In this document: positions 1 to 11,610 of the stretch, one piece after another
How positions within the stretch are numbered: the stretch's first letter is position 1
How the letters are laid out: each line of letters begins with the position of its first letter
Assembly (NCBI GenBank): GCA_028023455.1
Contig: JAQFVV010012446.1
Coordinates: 4,961,501 to 5,025,500 of the forward strand
Source of the DNA: Epiperipatus broadwayi
Taxonomy: Eukaryota > Onychophora > Udeonychophora > Euonychophora > Peripatidae
Direction of reading: 5' to 3'
DNA length: 64,000 bases
Position numbers and translations under genes: made by a program
Notes under the pieces: generated by a model
Database searches by the model: none
What the model saw: only the letters and a program-made list of their open reading frames with translations
What the model was told of the DNA's origin: nothing

Positions 1-444
1 GTCTAAATTAAAGATATGTGCACATATAAATGTAAAGGTGTAGTATACATGTTTTATTTAGGTTTATTGGGTCTCTGAAGTAAGTTGAGGTCTTGCTGAC
101 TGCCATGTGGACTTCCTCCACTTCTTTAGCAGGGAATGGTCGCTCTTGGATTGGATTTTGGTTGTGGGAACTCTTCCGTATTAAGATATCAAGGACATGG
201 GAAAATGAACCCTCCAGCAGGCACTACGTTGGCAGTTGTTACATGTAGATGGAAACCGTTAGAGCATGGTGAGTCTGAATCGGCCAGCGATCGCGACGGC
301 CCTTAGCCCTCCATTCTTGATGCATCACCGATGTTATAAATCATATCTTGTTCATTTAATTTATTTCTTCTTACGTTGGAGACTTCCACTATGTATCTGG
401 GTTTTCTCTTGTTGGTTTTTTTTTGTAAACTTTAAAATATTCTT
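1..444. other. Unassigned, locally less AT-rich sequence
   Basis: Roughly positions 60-310 have a visibly more balanced base composition than the flanks and could be part of an exon or a transposon cut by the window edge. Neither strand shows a recognisable domain, and the short open frame starting at 266 runs into T-rich sequence. I see no splice-bounded coding segment I could defend. Confidence 0.3.
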
Positions 445-722
445 AGGTTTGTGTTTCTCTCGATTATATCTACTTATTTTCTAGAGCAGTGCTTCCACCA
501 ACATCTCGACAAGAAGTCTTTAACTCTACTAATTTTTTTAATTAAAAATTCCACAGTCCTTTATTCTTTCAACCCTTTGTTTTAGGTTTGCGTTTCTCTC
601 GATTATATCTACTTATTTTCTAGAGCAGTGCTTCCACCAACGTCTCTACAAGAAGTCTTTAACTCTACTAATTTTTTTTAATTAAAAATTCCACAGTCCT
701 TTATTCTTTCAACCCTTTGTTT
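445..722. repeat. Two-copy tandem duplication, 139-bp period
   Basis: The segment beginning with AGGTTTGYGTTTCTCTCG at 445 is repeated starting at 584 and runs to about 722. The copies differ at only a few positions (for example ACATCTCGAC versus ACGTCTCTAC), so the duplication is fairly recent. No coding content is visible in it. Confidence 0.85.
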
Positions 723-1112
723 TTAGCTTTTATTCACACCTTTCTTTTTCTTAATGCACCTTCGACCATTTATATAGATTTACTTTTACACAATCTCCTA
801 GCACTATGTACATTTATTTCTTATTTCTTTTTTTTCTTTCTTTTAATTAAACAGATATTTTAATAAAATGTTTTTTATTTTGACAAGCATTAATTGTTGC
901 TGTATTTATCATACTTCGTACATACTCCATACGCGCATTACATTTTATCGTCAAATGTGTACTTTTATGACCCAGATCCTTATCTTTCGGTCATGTTTTA
1001 AATTTCTATTTTACTCTGATTTAAACCCATCAAACTTTACCTTTTCTTATAAATCATATATTAGTTCGTCTTTCATTTATATTTCTTTATCACTATTAAT
1101 TTTACTCATATA

Positions 1113-1580
1113 CAATTTCAATGTTTCTAACTTTAATTATTTTTTTTTTAATTCTCAAAATCTCGACTTTGGAGAGTAAAAGATAAGAATCTTTTCGATT
1201 CTAATTCCCGCTCTTTTATTAATTAAAACATTTTTTCTTCATAAATTTAAATTCTTTTGCTAGTATTCCAAAACACAATATTTAATATTATTTAAATGTT
1301 AAACATCTATATGTGTGATCGCAGTATGTGCGATCATTACATTACACAATTTCAATATTTCTAACTTTAATTATTTTTTTATTTCACAAAATATTGACTT
1401 TGGAGGGTAAAAGATAAGAATCTTTTCGATTCTAATTCCCTCTCTTTTATTAATTACAACATTTCTTTCTTCATAATTTTTAAATTCATTTGCTAGGATT
1501 CCGAAACACAATATTTAATATTATTTAAATGTTAAATATCTATATGTGTGATCGCAGTATGTGCGATCATCACACTATAT
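1113..1580. repeat. Two-copy tandem repeat, ~234-bp period, each with an 8-bp hairpin
   Basis: Two units start at 1113 and 1347 with CAATTTCAATRTTTCTAAC and diverge by several percent. Each ends with a perfect inverted repeat, TGATCGCA then a 5-base loop then TGCGATCA, at 1316-1336 and 1549-1569. The block abuts the LINE ORF1 fragment on its right, but it is absent from the matching position of the fuller LINE copy at 5.0-9.7 kb. It is therefore probably an independent repeat rather than LINE sequence. Confidence 0.75.
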
Positions 1581-2650
1581 TTATATCTAAATCAAATTCC
1601 TTTTGCTTATTTCTTATATTCCATCCATTTTTTTTCGTTTTGATAATATTGCAATTTAAAATCCCACCCCCCTTTATAAGTTTACCGACAAATATTCTTT
1701 ATAAATCAGACTCCCTAAAACTTCACTTTCTTGTTTTCCTAAATGCAACCCATCTTTACTATACAACTCCCTCTTTCCAATAAAACAATCCCACATATCC
1801 ACAAACATAATATTATTTCTCTCACAACTTTTTCAATCTCTCAATTATAGAACATGCCCTATCTAACAAATGCCTCTTATCAAATCTTGGTAATAATCCA
1901 ATTACTCATACTCTTCCTTTAATCATAGTCAAATTCCTAATCAATTCTACATACTCATCCATTATTCTCTCTGATGATTCTAACAAATTATTAGTCCCCA
2001 CCATAACATACACATCTCTACTACCTTGCTTTTTTACTTTATCTGCTACATCACTAATTCTAGCTCCAGGCAAACATACCCTTACATACCTGCTTCTATT
2101 TTCCCTTGCAATTATATCCCCACATTCTCTAATTAGTGGATTTCCTATCAATACTGTCTCATAATCTACTTTCTCTACTCCATCCATAACATTTTCTAAC
2201 ACCTGGTCCTCATCTATTTCTTTCCTACTCAATAATTTCTTTATCTCCTTACATTTTATCTTTAATGATTTTAATTTTACTTCTACATCCTTCATTTCTT
2301 CCTCTATCTTATTTATTCTTTTGCTAATCATCTCCATTGCGCTACTACTTTCTCCACCCGTATTTCCTGACACTCCATTAAAACCATACTCTATCCTATC
2401 TTCCTTAACTACATTTTTCTCCCTTTCCACTGTCTTCCTCTTAAAACTATCTACACTTAGAAACCACTTTCTCACCTCTTTTATCACATTTACACACTGA
2501 CTATATGACCATTTCTAATCTTATTTAAACATTTCAAGTGATAAACCTAATCACAAACAGTACATTCTACCAGAGCACACCTAATTCCTTTTTCCTGATT
2601 ATATACATATTGTGAAATACAAATACAATCCATTTTCTTTATTTTTGTAT
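1575..2650 (-). pseudogene. CR1-like LINE ORF1 fragment (PHD relic, coiled coil, SGNH esterase)
   Basis: This is a decayed copy of the ORF1 seen more completely at 8545-9636, to which it aligns over its length. Visible in order on the minus strand are remains of an N-terminal PHD finger (about 2500-2640), a coiled-coil segment rich in E and K heptads (about 2210-2330), and an SGNH-hydrolase-like domain with a VLIGNPLIRE block and a VGTNNL block. The esterase serine block reads GNP where the fuller copy has GDS, so the catalytic serine is lost. PHD plus esterase in ORF1 is known from CR1-group non-LTR retrotransposons. The copy ends abruptly near 1575 where it meets the 234-bp tandem repeat. 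It has no ORF2. Confidence 0.75.
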
Positions 2651-2954
2651 TATTCGAAGTTATATTTTTTTTAAAAAGTAAATAATTGTTCTTAAATTCA
2701 AAAAAAATCTTTTAATAATAAATTTACTAAAAACTAATCAACAAAATAAATTTTTTAAAAAATATTTCTATATATAAAATAACAAAATATAAATGATAAA
2801 AGAAAAAAAAAATTTTACTAAAAACTTCTATATAAATAACAAATGAAGAAACTTTAAAACAAGCAAATAAAAAACACAATTTTCAATCTTTCAAATACTC
2901 TTAACCACTAATTACACTTTCATCCACAGTAATAATTAATAAATATTAATGTTC
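2651..2954. other. AT-rich spacer between LINE copies
   Basis: Extremely A+T-rich sequence with A and T homopolymer runs. No repeat family, ORF or structure is recognised. Confidence 0.4.
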
Positions 2955-5003
2955 TCAGAAACAATGATGTCATGTGATGTACTGTAACTTCTTCTTAAAC
3001 CAAGAGAAACTTGTTAGCTACTTATTTTTACATTCCCCAGTCTAAGTTTTCCCATATTCTGCTCCATCCCATTTCCACAACATAATCTTTGTCAACTCTA
3101 CAAGCCTTTATATCTAAATCCCCCTTATCTTTTTCCAAACCCAGCATAAAAACCAATAATCTACTATCTGTATAATAACTTTTTTCATATTTATTTTTCC
3201 ATAACTTCATTATATGTGCCTTTTCTGTTTTCAAGCATTTACATTCAATTAACAGATTCCTAATATTTTCTATTCCTTCCTTACATAATTTACAGACTAA
3301 CATGTATATTCTCTTGTTGCTAAAAATCCTGTTCGAGCCTTAAACAATAAACTACTTTCCTTACTATTATCATATATGAACTCGCACCTAATACTCTGTT
3401 TATTTCTATATATATTTAAACTCTTTTTACTCTCCATACTAGTTCTCCATCTCTCTAACTCCCTTTTCTTTATTAATAAATCTATTCTTTTATCCCATTC
3501 CTTACTACTATAACACTCAACAATCCTCTTAACACAATCATCTCATCTTTTGTACAAATATACTGATGTAAATTCTTTATCCAAATCTTTTGCATTCCAC
3601 ATTACCTTTCTCACCCATCTTGTTGCCTGCCCTTTACTCATAACCCAATTGAATACTATTTTGGCTATTCTTTTATTATCCATAAACTGCAATCTACAAA
3701 ACATTTTCATTTTACTTTTTCCATCTCTCATATGAAAACTTGACCATCCCATTTCTCCTTGAATTGCCTCCTTTGCTGTCTATACATCTTCATCCAATGC
3801 ATGTCTTCCTACTTCCCTTTGAACTTTTTCTAAGTAATCTAATACCCCATTACTAACATATAATGCATCATTACCATATGTTAATCCTGCTACTGCAACT
3901 CCTTTCCATATAATTCTAGCTACATCATATTTATTATATGAAAACACTGTTAATTTCTTTATCAATCCCTTTCTTCTCTTTGCTTTATTTATCAATTTTT
4001 TCTCCCATTCATCCAAATAATTTTTCTGAATACTTAAAATAATTCCCATATAACTATATCTATTCACCACACTTAACTTAATATCTCCCAATGAAAATTC
4101 TACATCTTCTCTTTCTCCAGTATTAACCATCATTATATTTGATTTTTTTCCCACTAAATTTAATCCCCATCTCTTTATCCACCCTTGCACATGTCCTCAA
4201 CATAACTTCCATATCTTCTCTTCTTTCTGCACACAAAAATATATCCGCAAAAAAAAGACCTGACAAAATATATACTCCCTTACTACCTATTAACGGTATC
4301 TCTATCCCTCTTCCTAATCTTTCTATTGCTCTTTCCATTTCACTCAAATACAACACAAACAAAATAGGTGACATAGGGGCATCCTTGCCTTAGTCCCACC
4401 CCATTTTCAACTTTAACTGATTCTATATTCCCTAATTCATATATATAATTATTTTCATATAATTTCTTAATAATATCTACTAAAGCTCCATCCATTTCCA
4501 AATTTGCTAAACTTATTCATAATCTATTTTGTGTAACTACAAACAAACTATCTTCTATATATCTATAAAACCATTTCCAAATTTGCTAAACTTATTCATA
4601 ATCTATTTTGTGTAACTACAAACAAACTATCTCCTATAAGCCTATCTAATCTAAAACCTAATTGTGTTTCCCCCAATACATTATTCCCTTCCATTCATTT
4701 TACAACTCTTCTAGCCACTATATATGAGAAAACTTTATATAAAACTGATGTTACCGCTATCGATCTATAAATATTTAACTTTCTATGATCCTTACCCTTT
4801 CCTTTAAATAATAATCTTACTCTTGGATTACTCCAACTACTTGGGAAAACTCTATTCTGTGCCAATATATTAAAACAGGATAATAACTTTACTTTTGCCC
4901 TATATCCTAAGTTCATTACCATATCTGCTGCCCATCCATCTAAACCTCTTGCCTTTCCACTTTTCAATTTCTTCTCTCCAGTAGTGTTTGGTGGCTCCCC
5001 CAA
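2955..5003 (-). mobile_element. 5'-truncated CR1-like LINE copy (RT and C-terminal zinc finger)
   Basis: The minus strand carries the reverse-transcriptase half of ORF2 down to the 3' end of the element. Recognisable parts are an upstream RT block containing GKARGLDGWAADMV (about 4890-5000), a palm block whose FADD motif is reduced to FADI (about 4230-4260), a YMGIILS block (about 4040), and a C-terminal CCHC-like finger beginning VCKLCKEG (about 3270-3300). Stops and frameshifts break the frame into at least five pieces, and a 79-bp internal duplication is present. The 3' end near 2955-2990 matches the 3' ends of the other copies at 5045, 45320 and 45886. It is a dead 5'-truncated insertion, the usual outcome of target-primed reverse transcription. 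Confidence 0.85.
4492..4649. repeat. 79-bp tandem duplication inside LINE ORF2
   Basis: A segment beginning CCATTTCCAAATTTGC at 4492 is repeated from 4571, nearly identical. It lies in the RT domain of the truncated LINE and further disrupts its reading frame. The other LINE copies in the window have a single copy, so the duplication arose after insertion. Confidence 0.8.
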
Positions 5004-5149
5004 GCATCAAAAAATGTCTCAAAACATCAAGTATACATTTATTTGATATTACTGTGATGTGATGTGTGATGTGATGCACTGTGACTTCTTAAACGGAGTC
5101 AGGAAGCTCACAGCAGCTATGCCCAGAGAAACCTGTTAGCCACTCTACC

Positions 5150-8100
5150 TTCCTTTTCCATTGTCCACCCTAAGTTTTCCCATAATCTGCTTCCATTTCC
5201 ACAACATAATCTTTGTCAACTCCATGACCTTCATATATAAATCCCCCTTATCTTTTCCCAAACCAGCATAAAAACCAATAACTCACTTTCTGTATAATCA
5301 CTTTGTTCATATTTAATCTTCCATAACTTCATTATTCATACCCTTTCTGCTTCCAAGCATTTACATTGAAGTAACGGACACCTAATATTTTCTATGCCTT
5401 CCTTACACAACTTTCTGACTAAATCACCCATATTTTTCCATTTATGTGTATATTCCCTTGTTGCTAAAGATCCCGTTCCAGTCTTAAACAATAAACTACT
5501 TTCCTTACTATTATCCTAAATTAACTCGCACCCAATGTTCCGTTTACTTCTATATATATTTAAACTCGTTTTATTCTCCATACTATTTCTGCATCTCTCC
5601 AACTCTCTATTCTTTATTAATGCATCTATTCTTCTATCCCACTCCTTACCACTATAACACTCAACAATCCTCCTAACACAATCATCCCACCTTTTATACA
5701 AGTATACTGACACAACTTCTTTATCCAAATCTTTTGCATACCGCATTACCTTTCTCACCCATCTTGTTGCCTGCCCTTTACTTGTAACCCAATTAAATAC
5801 TATTTTGGCTATTCTTTTATTATCCATAAACAGCAATCTACTGAACATTTTCAATTTGCTTTTTGCATCCCTCATATAAAAACTTGACCATCCCATTTCT
5901 TCTTGAATTACCTCCTTTGCTGTCCACACCTCAGCATCTAATGCATGTCTTCCTACTTCTGTTTGTACTTTTTCTATGCAATCTAATACCCCTTTACTAA
6001 CACATAATGCATCATTGCTGTATGTTAACCCTGCTACTGCCACTCCCTTCCATACAATTCTAGCTACATCATATTTATTATATGAAAACACTTAATTTCT
6101 TTATCAATCCCTTTCTTTTCTTTGCTTCATTTGTCAATTTTTTCTCCCATTCATCCAAGCAATTTTTTTTATTACTCAAGATGATTCCCAAATAACTATA
6201 TTTATTCACCACACTTAACTTTATATCCCCCAATAAGAAATCTTTGTCTTCTCTTTCCCCAGTATTCACCATCATTATATTTGATTTTGCTTCACTAAAT
6301 TTAATCCCCATATCTTTACCTACTGTTGCGCATGTTCTCAGCATAACTTCCATATCTTCTCTTCTTTCTGCACACAAAATGACATCATCCACAAAAAAAA
6401 AGACCCGGCAATGTATATACTCTCTTACCACCTAGACTTTCTATTGCTCTCTCCATTTCACTCAAATACAACACAAACAAAATAGGTCACATAGGGCATC
6501 CTTGCCTCAGTCCCACCTGATTTTTAACTTTAACTGATTCTATATCCCCTAATTGATAAGTATAGTAATTATTTTCATATAAAATCTTAACACCCACTAA
6601 AGTTTCATCCATTCCCAGATTTGCTAAACTTATCCATAATCTATTTCTATTCACTCTATCATCTGCCTTCTCTATATCTATAAAACTCATATATAACTGT
6701 CTACCTGAATTTCTACTCATATCTATAAGTTGTATACCTACAAATAATTATCTCCTATACTTCTATCTGACCTAAAACCACCTTGCATTTCCCCCACTAC
6801 ATTATTTTTTTTTCATCCACTTTGCAACTTTTCCAGCCACCATATATGAAAAAACTATATAAAACTGATGTTACCACTATCAGTCTATAATTATTTAACC
6901 TTTTCTTTTGAATAATAATCTTACTCTTGTATTACTCCAACTACCCAGAAAAACTATCTTCTGTGCCATCTTATTAAAACATGGTAGTAACTACTTTTGC
7001 CCTCGGCCCTAAATTCATTACCATCTCTGCTGCCCATCCATCTAACCCTCTTGCGTACCACTTCTCAATTTCTTCACTTCCTAATTCTGTTCATTTTCTG
7101 TAAACCTAATATTCCCATTACTATATGATTTCATATTTTCTATCCCTCTGTCCTTCACATATAACATCTTTTCTATATCCATTACATAACTATTCAATAT
7201 TCTCTCTAATTCTTCTCAAGAGCTATACTCTATTTCCTCCTCATCCAGTAATACTATCTCTCCCCTAAATTTCTCCTTTTAATGTAATTCCAAAATTTTT
7301 TACTCCCATCTCTTCCACTTTTATTAATATCATCCAATAATTTACTATTTAGTTTCATTCTCTCTCTGTAATTATCTATTTTAGCTAACTTCTTCTTCTA
7401 AGTACTTTTCCCATTTAGCATTAATATCTTTTTCACTTTCTTTGTTCTTAATAGCACACTTATATTCTCTGAATGCTTTTTGCCTCTATTTTACACTTTT
7501 ACTAACTCTCATTTATTTTTTTTATTCTTCTGAATATTCTCACCTAAAACCCTATTTCCCACTTTTTCTATTTCATCACATCAGTCCTCATACTCATTTC
7601 CAACCAACTCTTCCATGGTTTCTTCAATTTGTATTTTATACTCTTTCTAACTTATTCTTATCATTCACTCTCCATCCACATCTTTCACTATTGTTTCTAC
7701 TTTTATTTCTATTTTCCATCACATTACTAACCATTTCAATTACAAAGAAATTATGATCACTATTACATACTATCTCTTCATTATCAAACACCTTAAGTTT
7801 CCGTACTTTATTCATTCCCTCTTTCTCTACCAATACATAATCTATTGTGTGGGTTATATTATTCCTAGACCATGTGTATTGTCCCTCATAAATATTTGAT
7901 AAGTTTCCAATGCTCAAATTTACTCTCTGACAAAATTTTTTCAAAAGCTGTCCATTCTTATTTGTCTACATCATCAATTTCTTCAATATACCCATTTATA
8001 TCTCCTATAACTATTATTCTCTTCCCTTTTTCCTTTATATATCCTTAACTAGGCATTCATATGTGCTATTGATCAACTCCATTATAGTTTCACTATCTCC

Positions 8101-8450
8101 AGTAGCTATATAAACTATAGCCACCATCCATTCCTGTTTTCCCAACCTTATTTCAAACCACCAATGTTCTTGGTATTTAACAGTATTTAAATATTTTTTT
8201 TGATATAACACCTATACCACCACCCTTTTTTTCTTTCTCTTTTCTATTTATATCCTGCCATACCAAATCTTCCAAAACAGGTTCTTCTTCTCTTAGATGT
8301 GTTTCCACTACTGTTAATACCTCAAGCTCTTAATTTTTAATTGCTTTGTTTAATTCCTGCCACTTTTGCGGTCTCCTACTACCTTGCATATTCAAATACC
8401 CAATTTAAAAATTTTTTTTTTCCTAACTACTCATAAATTTTTTTGATTCT
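5150..8450 (-). pseudogene. CR1-like LINE ORF2: endonuclease, reverse transcriptase, zinc finger
   Basis: The endonuclease half (about 8450-7640) has a GDIN-like block in VIGDINGYIEEIDD near 7980-8020 and an NSDHNFFVIEM block near 7745-7765, matching the conserved Asp-x-Asn and Ser-Asp-His sites of exonuclease-III-like LINE endonucleases. The RT half has VGLRQGCPM near 6490-6515, a palm motif altered to FVDD near 6390-6410, and YSYLGIILS near 6185-6205. The C-terminal part extends through a helical region (6091-5516) to a CxxC finger near 5400-5440. At least six frame breaks are visible, so this is a fossil. Confidence 0.8.
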
Positions 8451-8544
8451 TTCTTCTCCATTATGTATATAAATAATTTGCTTACCATTAATTTTACAGA
8501 CCCATTCCCTCTCCACATCTACATTTATACCTAAATCAACTGCC

Positions 8545-9636
8545 CTTTGTTTATTCCTTACATCCCATCCATTCTTCATTTTAATAACACTACAATTTAA
8601 AATTCCACCCCCCTTTACAAGTTTCCCGAACTACATTCTTTATAAATCAGACTCCCTAAAACTTCACTTCCTTGTTTCCCTGAGTGCAACCCTCTTCCCA
8701 ATAAAAGTATTTCAGACATCCACAAACGTAACATCATTTCTCTCACACAATTCTTTCACTCTTTCATTTATAGAACATGCCCTATCTAACATATACTTTT
8801 TATCAAATCTTGGTAATAATCCAATTATTCCTATTCTTCCCTTGACCATACTCAAATTCCTAATCAATTCTGTGTACTCACCCATTACTCTCTCTGATGA
8901 CTCTGATAAATTATTAGTCCCTACCATAACATACATATACATCTCTATTTCCTTGCTTCTTTACTTTATCTGTAACATCTCTAATTTTAGCTCCTGGAAA
9001 ACATACTCTTACATACCTGTTTCTATTTTCCCTTGCAATTATATCTCCATATTCTCTTATTAATGAATCTCCTATCAATACTGTCTCGTAGTCTACTTTC
9101 TCTGCTTCATTCACAACCTTCTTTACCACCTGGACTTCCTTATCATTCCTACTCAATAATTCCTTTATCTGCTCACACTTCATCTCTAATGATTTTAATT
9201 TTGCTTCTACATCCTTTACCTCATTCTCTATCTTACTTATTCTTTGGCGAACCATCTCCAATGCACTACCTATTTTTCCATTCATATCTCTTGTCACTCC
9301 ACAACAAACACACTCTATCCTGCTTTCCTCTACTACATTTTGTTCCATAACTCCTGACTTCCTGCCTTCCTCAACTATATTTTACTCCATTTCTCCTGAC
9401 TTTCTCTTGACACTATCTACACTTTGAAACCACTTTTTCACCTCTTTTATCACATTCACACACTGTCTACATAACCATAAATCTGTTACATCCTTCCTAG
9501 TCTTATTTAAGCATTTCAAGTGGAAAACTTCATCACATATATTACACTCTATCAAAGCACATCTAATTCCTTTCTGACAATTATATATGCATTGTAAAAT
9601 ATAAATGTAATCCATATTGCTTATTTTCCAAGCCAC
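8545..9636 (-). pseudogene. CR1-like LINE ORF1: PHD finger, coiled coil, SGNH esterase
   Basis: The N-terminus (about 9636-9440) shows a Cys/His pattern typical of a PHD finger: C-x4-C with VFHLKC and then WLCRQC. A stop separates this from the coiled coil (about 9260-9130, rich in K, E and L). The SGNH-hydrolase domain follows with the GDS block VLIGDSLIREYG (about 9060-9090), a block ending VMVGTNNLSESSE, and a late block GIIGLLPRFDKKY. In ORF1 proteins of CR1-like elements the esterase and PHD domains are thought to act in RNP assembly or membrane/chromatin association. The catalytic serine and a GTNN version of the third block are retained here, but a frameshift near 8940 and stops near 9390 disable the ORF. 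Confidence 0.8.
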
Positions 9637-9660
9637 TTATTCTATATTTAACTTTATACT

Positions 9661-10432
9661 TTCTCTCCTACTCTTCAAACCCTTTTGCACAGAAAGGTAA
9701 AAAATTTTACTTTCAAAAACGATCGATCAATAACCACATGAACCCTAGGCTTCTAAACGTTATCTTTTATCTCAAAATAACTAACTTTTTTTAATTTAAA
9801 CCTTTAGTAGCAAATTTAAATCAACTAATCTTACGTACAACTTAGTTATAGAAATCCTTACATTAACACACATTCAACAAAAATATTTTTTTTAAAACTG
9901 CTATATTTGTAAAATGGCGATCGAAACACTTTTTTAATAATAATTTTGATCTTTCCAAATTCAAAAAATCTATCTGTCTTGATTACAATTTACTCCTCAC
10001 TTTCATACCACAATTAAAGTATTTAAATCGATGATTTCAGATGATTAATCATTGAATCAGTATTATGTGTATTATACAAATATGCATATACTGTAATTAT
10101 AATACTTTATCTAATTTACACATAAACTGGATAAAAGTGTTATTTAAAAGTAATGGAGTTGAAGAAATTTCTAGAAAAAGCAAAATTATTTTGTGAATTT
10201 CCAGTTAGTTACTGATAGTGTGTTAGTTGAATTCTATTTTTAATCACATGCTGTTTCACTTAATGTTTTGCTCAACCTTAGTTTATTCTTTTAAATCAAA
10301 AAATTAACAGGCATAATTGCTAAATATATTTTCCTACTTTTTCATTCAACAAAAGCTCAGATCTGCTGTTGTTCTGCGACCAAATTACAAACCGCTACTT
10401 CTGTATGCTGATGTTTCTATAGCACTGCATAT
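9661..10432. other. AT-rich sequence, nothing recognised
   Basis: Low-complexity AT-rich DNA follows the LINE. No coding exon with splice sites or repeat family was seen before the hammerhead-like relic at 10433. Confidence 0.3.
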
Positions 10433-10482
10433 CCTAGCACCTCACTGAGGAAGCCAGTAGCAGAAACCAGCCTGGGGTTAGG
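10433..10482 (+). ncRNA. Degenerate family-A-like hammerhead ribozyme relic
   Basis: The order CCTAG, CACCTCA, CTGAGGA, GAAA, CCAGCC, TGGGGTTAGG follows the hammerhead layout. CTGAGGA fits the core pattern CTGANGA. Helix I pairs ACCTCA with TGGGGT, where the sixth pair is A-T instead of the T-A found in other copies, a compensatory change. An outer CCTA/TAGG helix also forms. The base before the cleavage position reads C instead of U, and stem II is only two pairs, so cleavage is unlikely. It is probably an old, separate lineage of family A. Confidence 0.45.
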
Positions 10483-11180
10483 TATATTCTGAAAAGCTTG
10501 TTAAGAGCTTATTTGTGAGCTCGTTATATAGCATTACTAGTATGTATATGCTAGTGTTTTAGTCCAAGGTCTGATGCATTGATTTTGCTTTATTTATGTT
10601 TATAAGTTATTATAGTTCATAATAAATTATGAGTAGAAAGAGAAACACAGGCTAAATAGTGAGTCAAATGTAATTGAAAAGTAGAATAAAAATATGAAAT
10701 TATAATGTCTCAGGCTGTGTCATTTGTATAAATAGCTAAATGTTTATGCTAAATGATTGAGTATGAACCATCAAAAACAAAATTGTGGTAATTAAACAAA
10801 GATAAAATTAAAACATCAGATAGTAAAAACTTAGTATGCCGAGGAAGAAATGTAAATGTACGAAACTTGTGCAATCAACACTGTTGCAGGCTAAGTTAAT
10901 TAATATGCTAGGTTTATTTTTAAAATTCAGCTGGGAATGTTTAAGTCTAGACTCATACAGCTGGGAACAGTGGATAAATTATATTCATATCTACAACCAT
11001 ATGCTCAACTCTATTGAGCTAAATTACAGCTGTATATCTAAGGCTGTATGCTCAACTCTACCAGGGGCAGTTCTAGAACTAAATAAAACAATTGATTTAT
11101 ATGTAAACATTCAACTTTTGACAATCTTTTTTTAAAGATATTTTCACTATAGTGGCCAAATTATACTCAAGCTTCTAGAA

Positions 11181-11367
11181 CAGTGGCTCTCAACTTCCCT
11201 AATGCCGCAGCCCTTTAATACAGATCCTTCTGTTGTGATGACCCCCAACATTATGTAGAATGTATTTTCATTATTACAACACATCTTTTCCAATGTTCTT
11301 AGGTGACCCCTGTGAAAGGGTTGCTCAACCCTCAAAGGGGTCATGACCCACAGGTTGAGAATTGCTG
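11181..11367 (-). mobile_element. Non-autonomous SPIN (SPACE INVADERS) hAT element
   Basis: The element begins CAGTGGCTCTCAAC and ends GTTGAGAATTGCTG, forming hAT-type terminal inverted repeats. Subterminal segments (GCCGCAGCCCTTTAATA on one side, AGGGGTCATGACCC and GTGAAAGGGTTG on the other) match what is known of SPIN elements. It is flanked by 8-bp duplications TTCTAGAA (11173-11180) and ATCTAGAA (11368-11375), one mismatch apart, which fit the SPIN target preference NTCTAGAN. At 187 bp it is a MITE-like derivative with no transposase; the overlapping open frame is meaningless. SPIN is a well-documented case of horizontal transfer among animals. Confidence 0.9.
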
Positions 11368-11610
11368 ATCTAGAAAGGTAATTCATTGGAAAATCATCTT
11401 TTTAATTCTTAGAAAATTTATAAGTTTTAATTTTATTTTTGTATCTAAAATCTTATTTTCATACTAATTAGTTACTATTATTTTTTTTTATTAAACAGCT
11501 TATATGATATTTGAATATATAATCAGTCAATTTCTGTATTCTAAAAGTGTTCTCTGTATTTGTAAGCATGAAGTTAACGATAGAAGTGAAACAGATACAA
11601 ATATCCAAAA

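Larger units (their letters stand above)
5045..9660 (-). mobile_element. Near full-length, decayed CR1-like non-LTR retrotransposon
   Basis: Reading on the minus strand, this copy holds ORF1 (PHD finger, coiled coil, SGNH esterase; 9636 to about 8545) followed by ORF2 (apurinic-type endonuclease, reverse transcriptase, C-terminal zinc finger; about 8450 to 5150). It ends with a 3' tail of repeated GTGAT-like units near 5045-5085. The order and domains are those of CR1-group LINEs. Both ORFs are broken by stops and frameshifts, so it cannot be autonomous. It is the longest of the copies here and serves as the reference for those at 1575, 2955, 45320 and 45886. Exact 5' end and target duplication could not be fixed by eye. 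Confidence 0.85.

Noticed and set aside
7442-7756. Plus-strand open frames across the LINE copies (also 4139-4393, 9033-9350, 47059-47334)
   Set aside because: They are antisense shadows of the minus-strand LINE ORFs, with Leu/Ser/Phe/Tyr-rich composition.
11147-11386. 79-residue minus-strand open frame
   Set aside because: It is contained in the SPIN element and flanks; SPIN derivatives of this size are non-coding.
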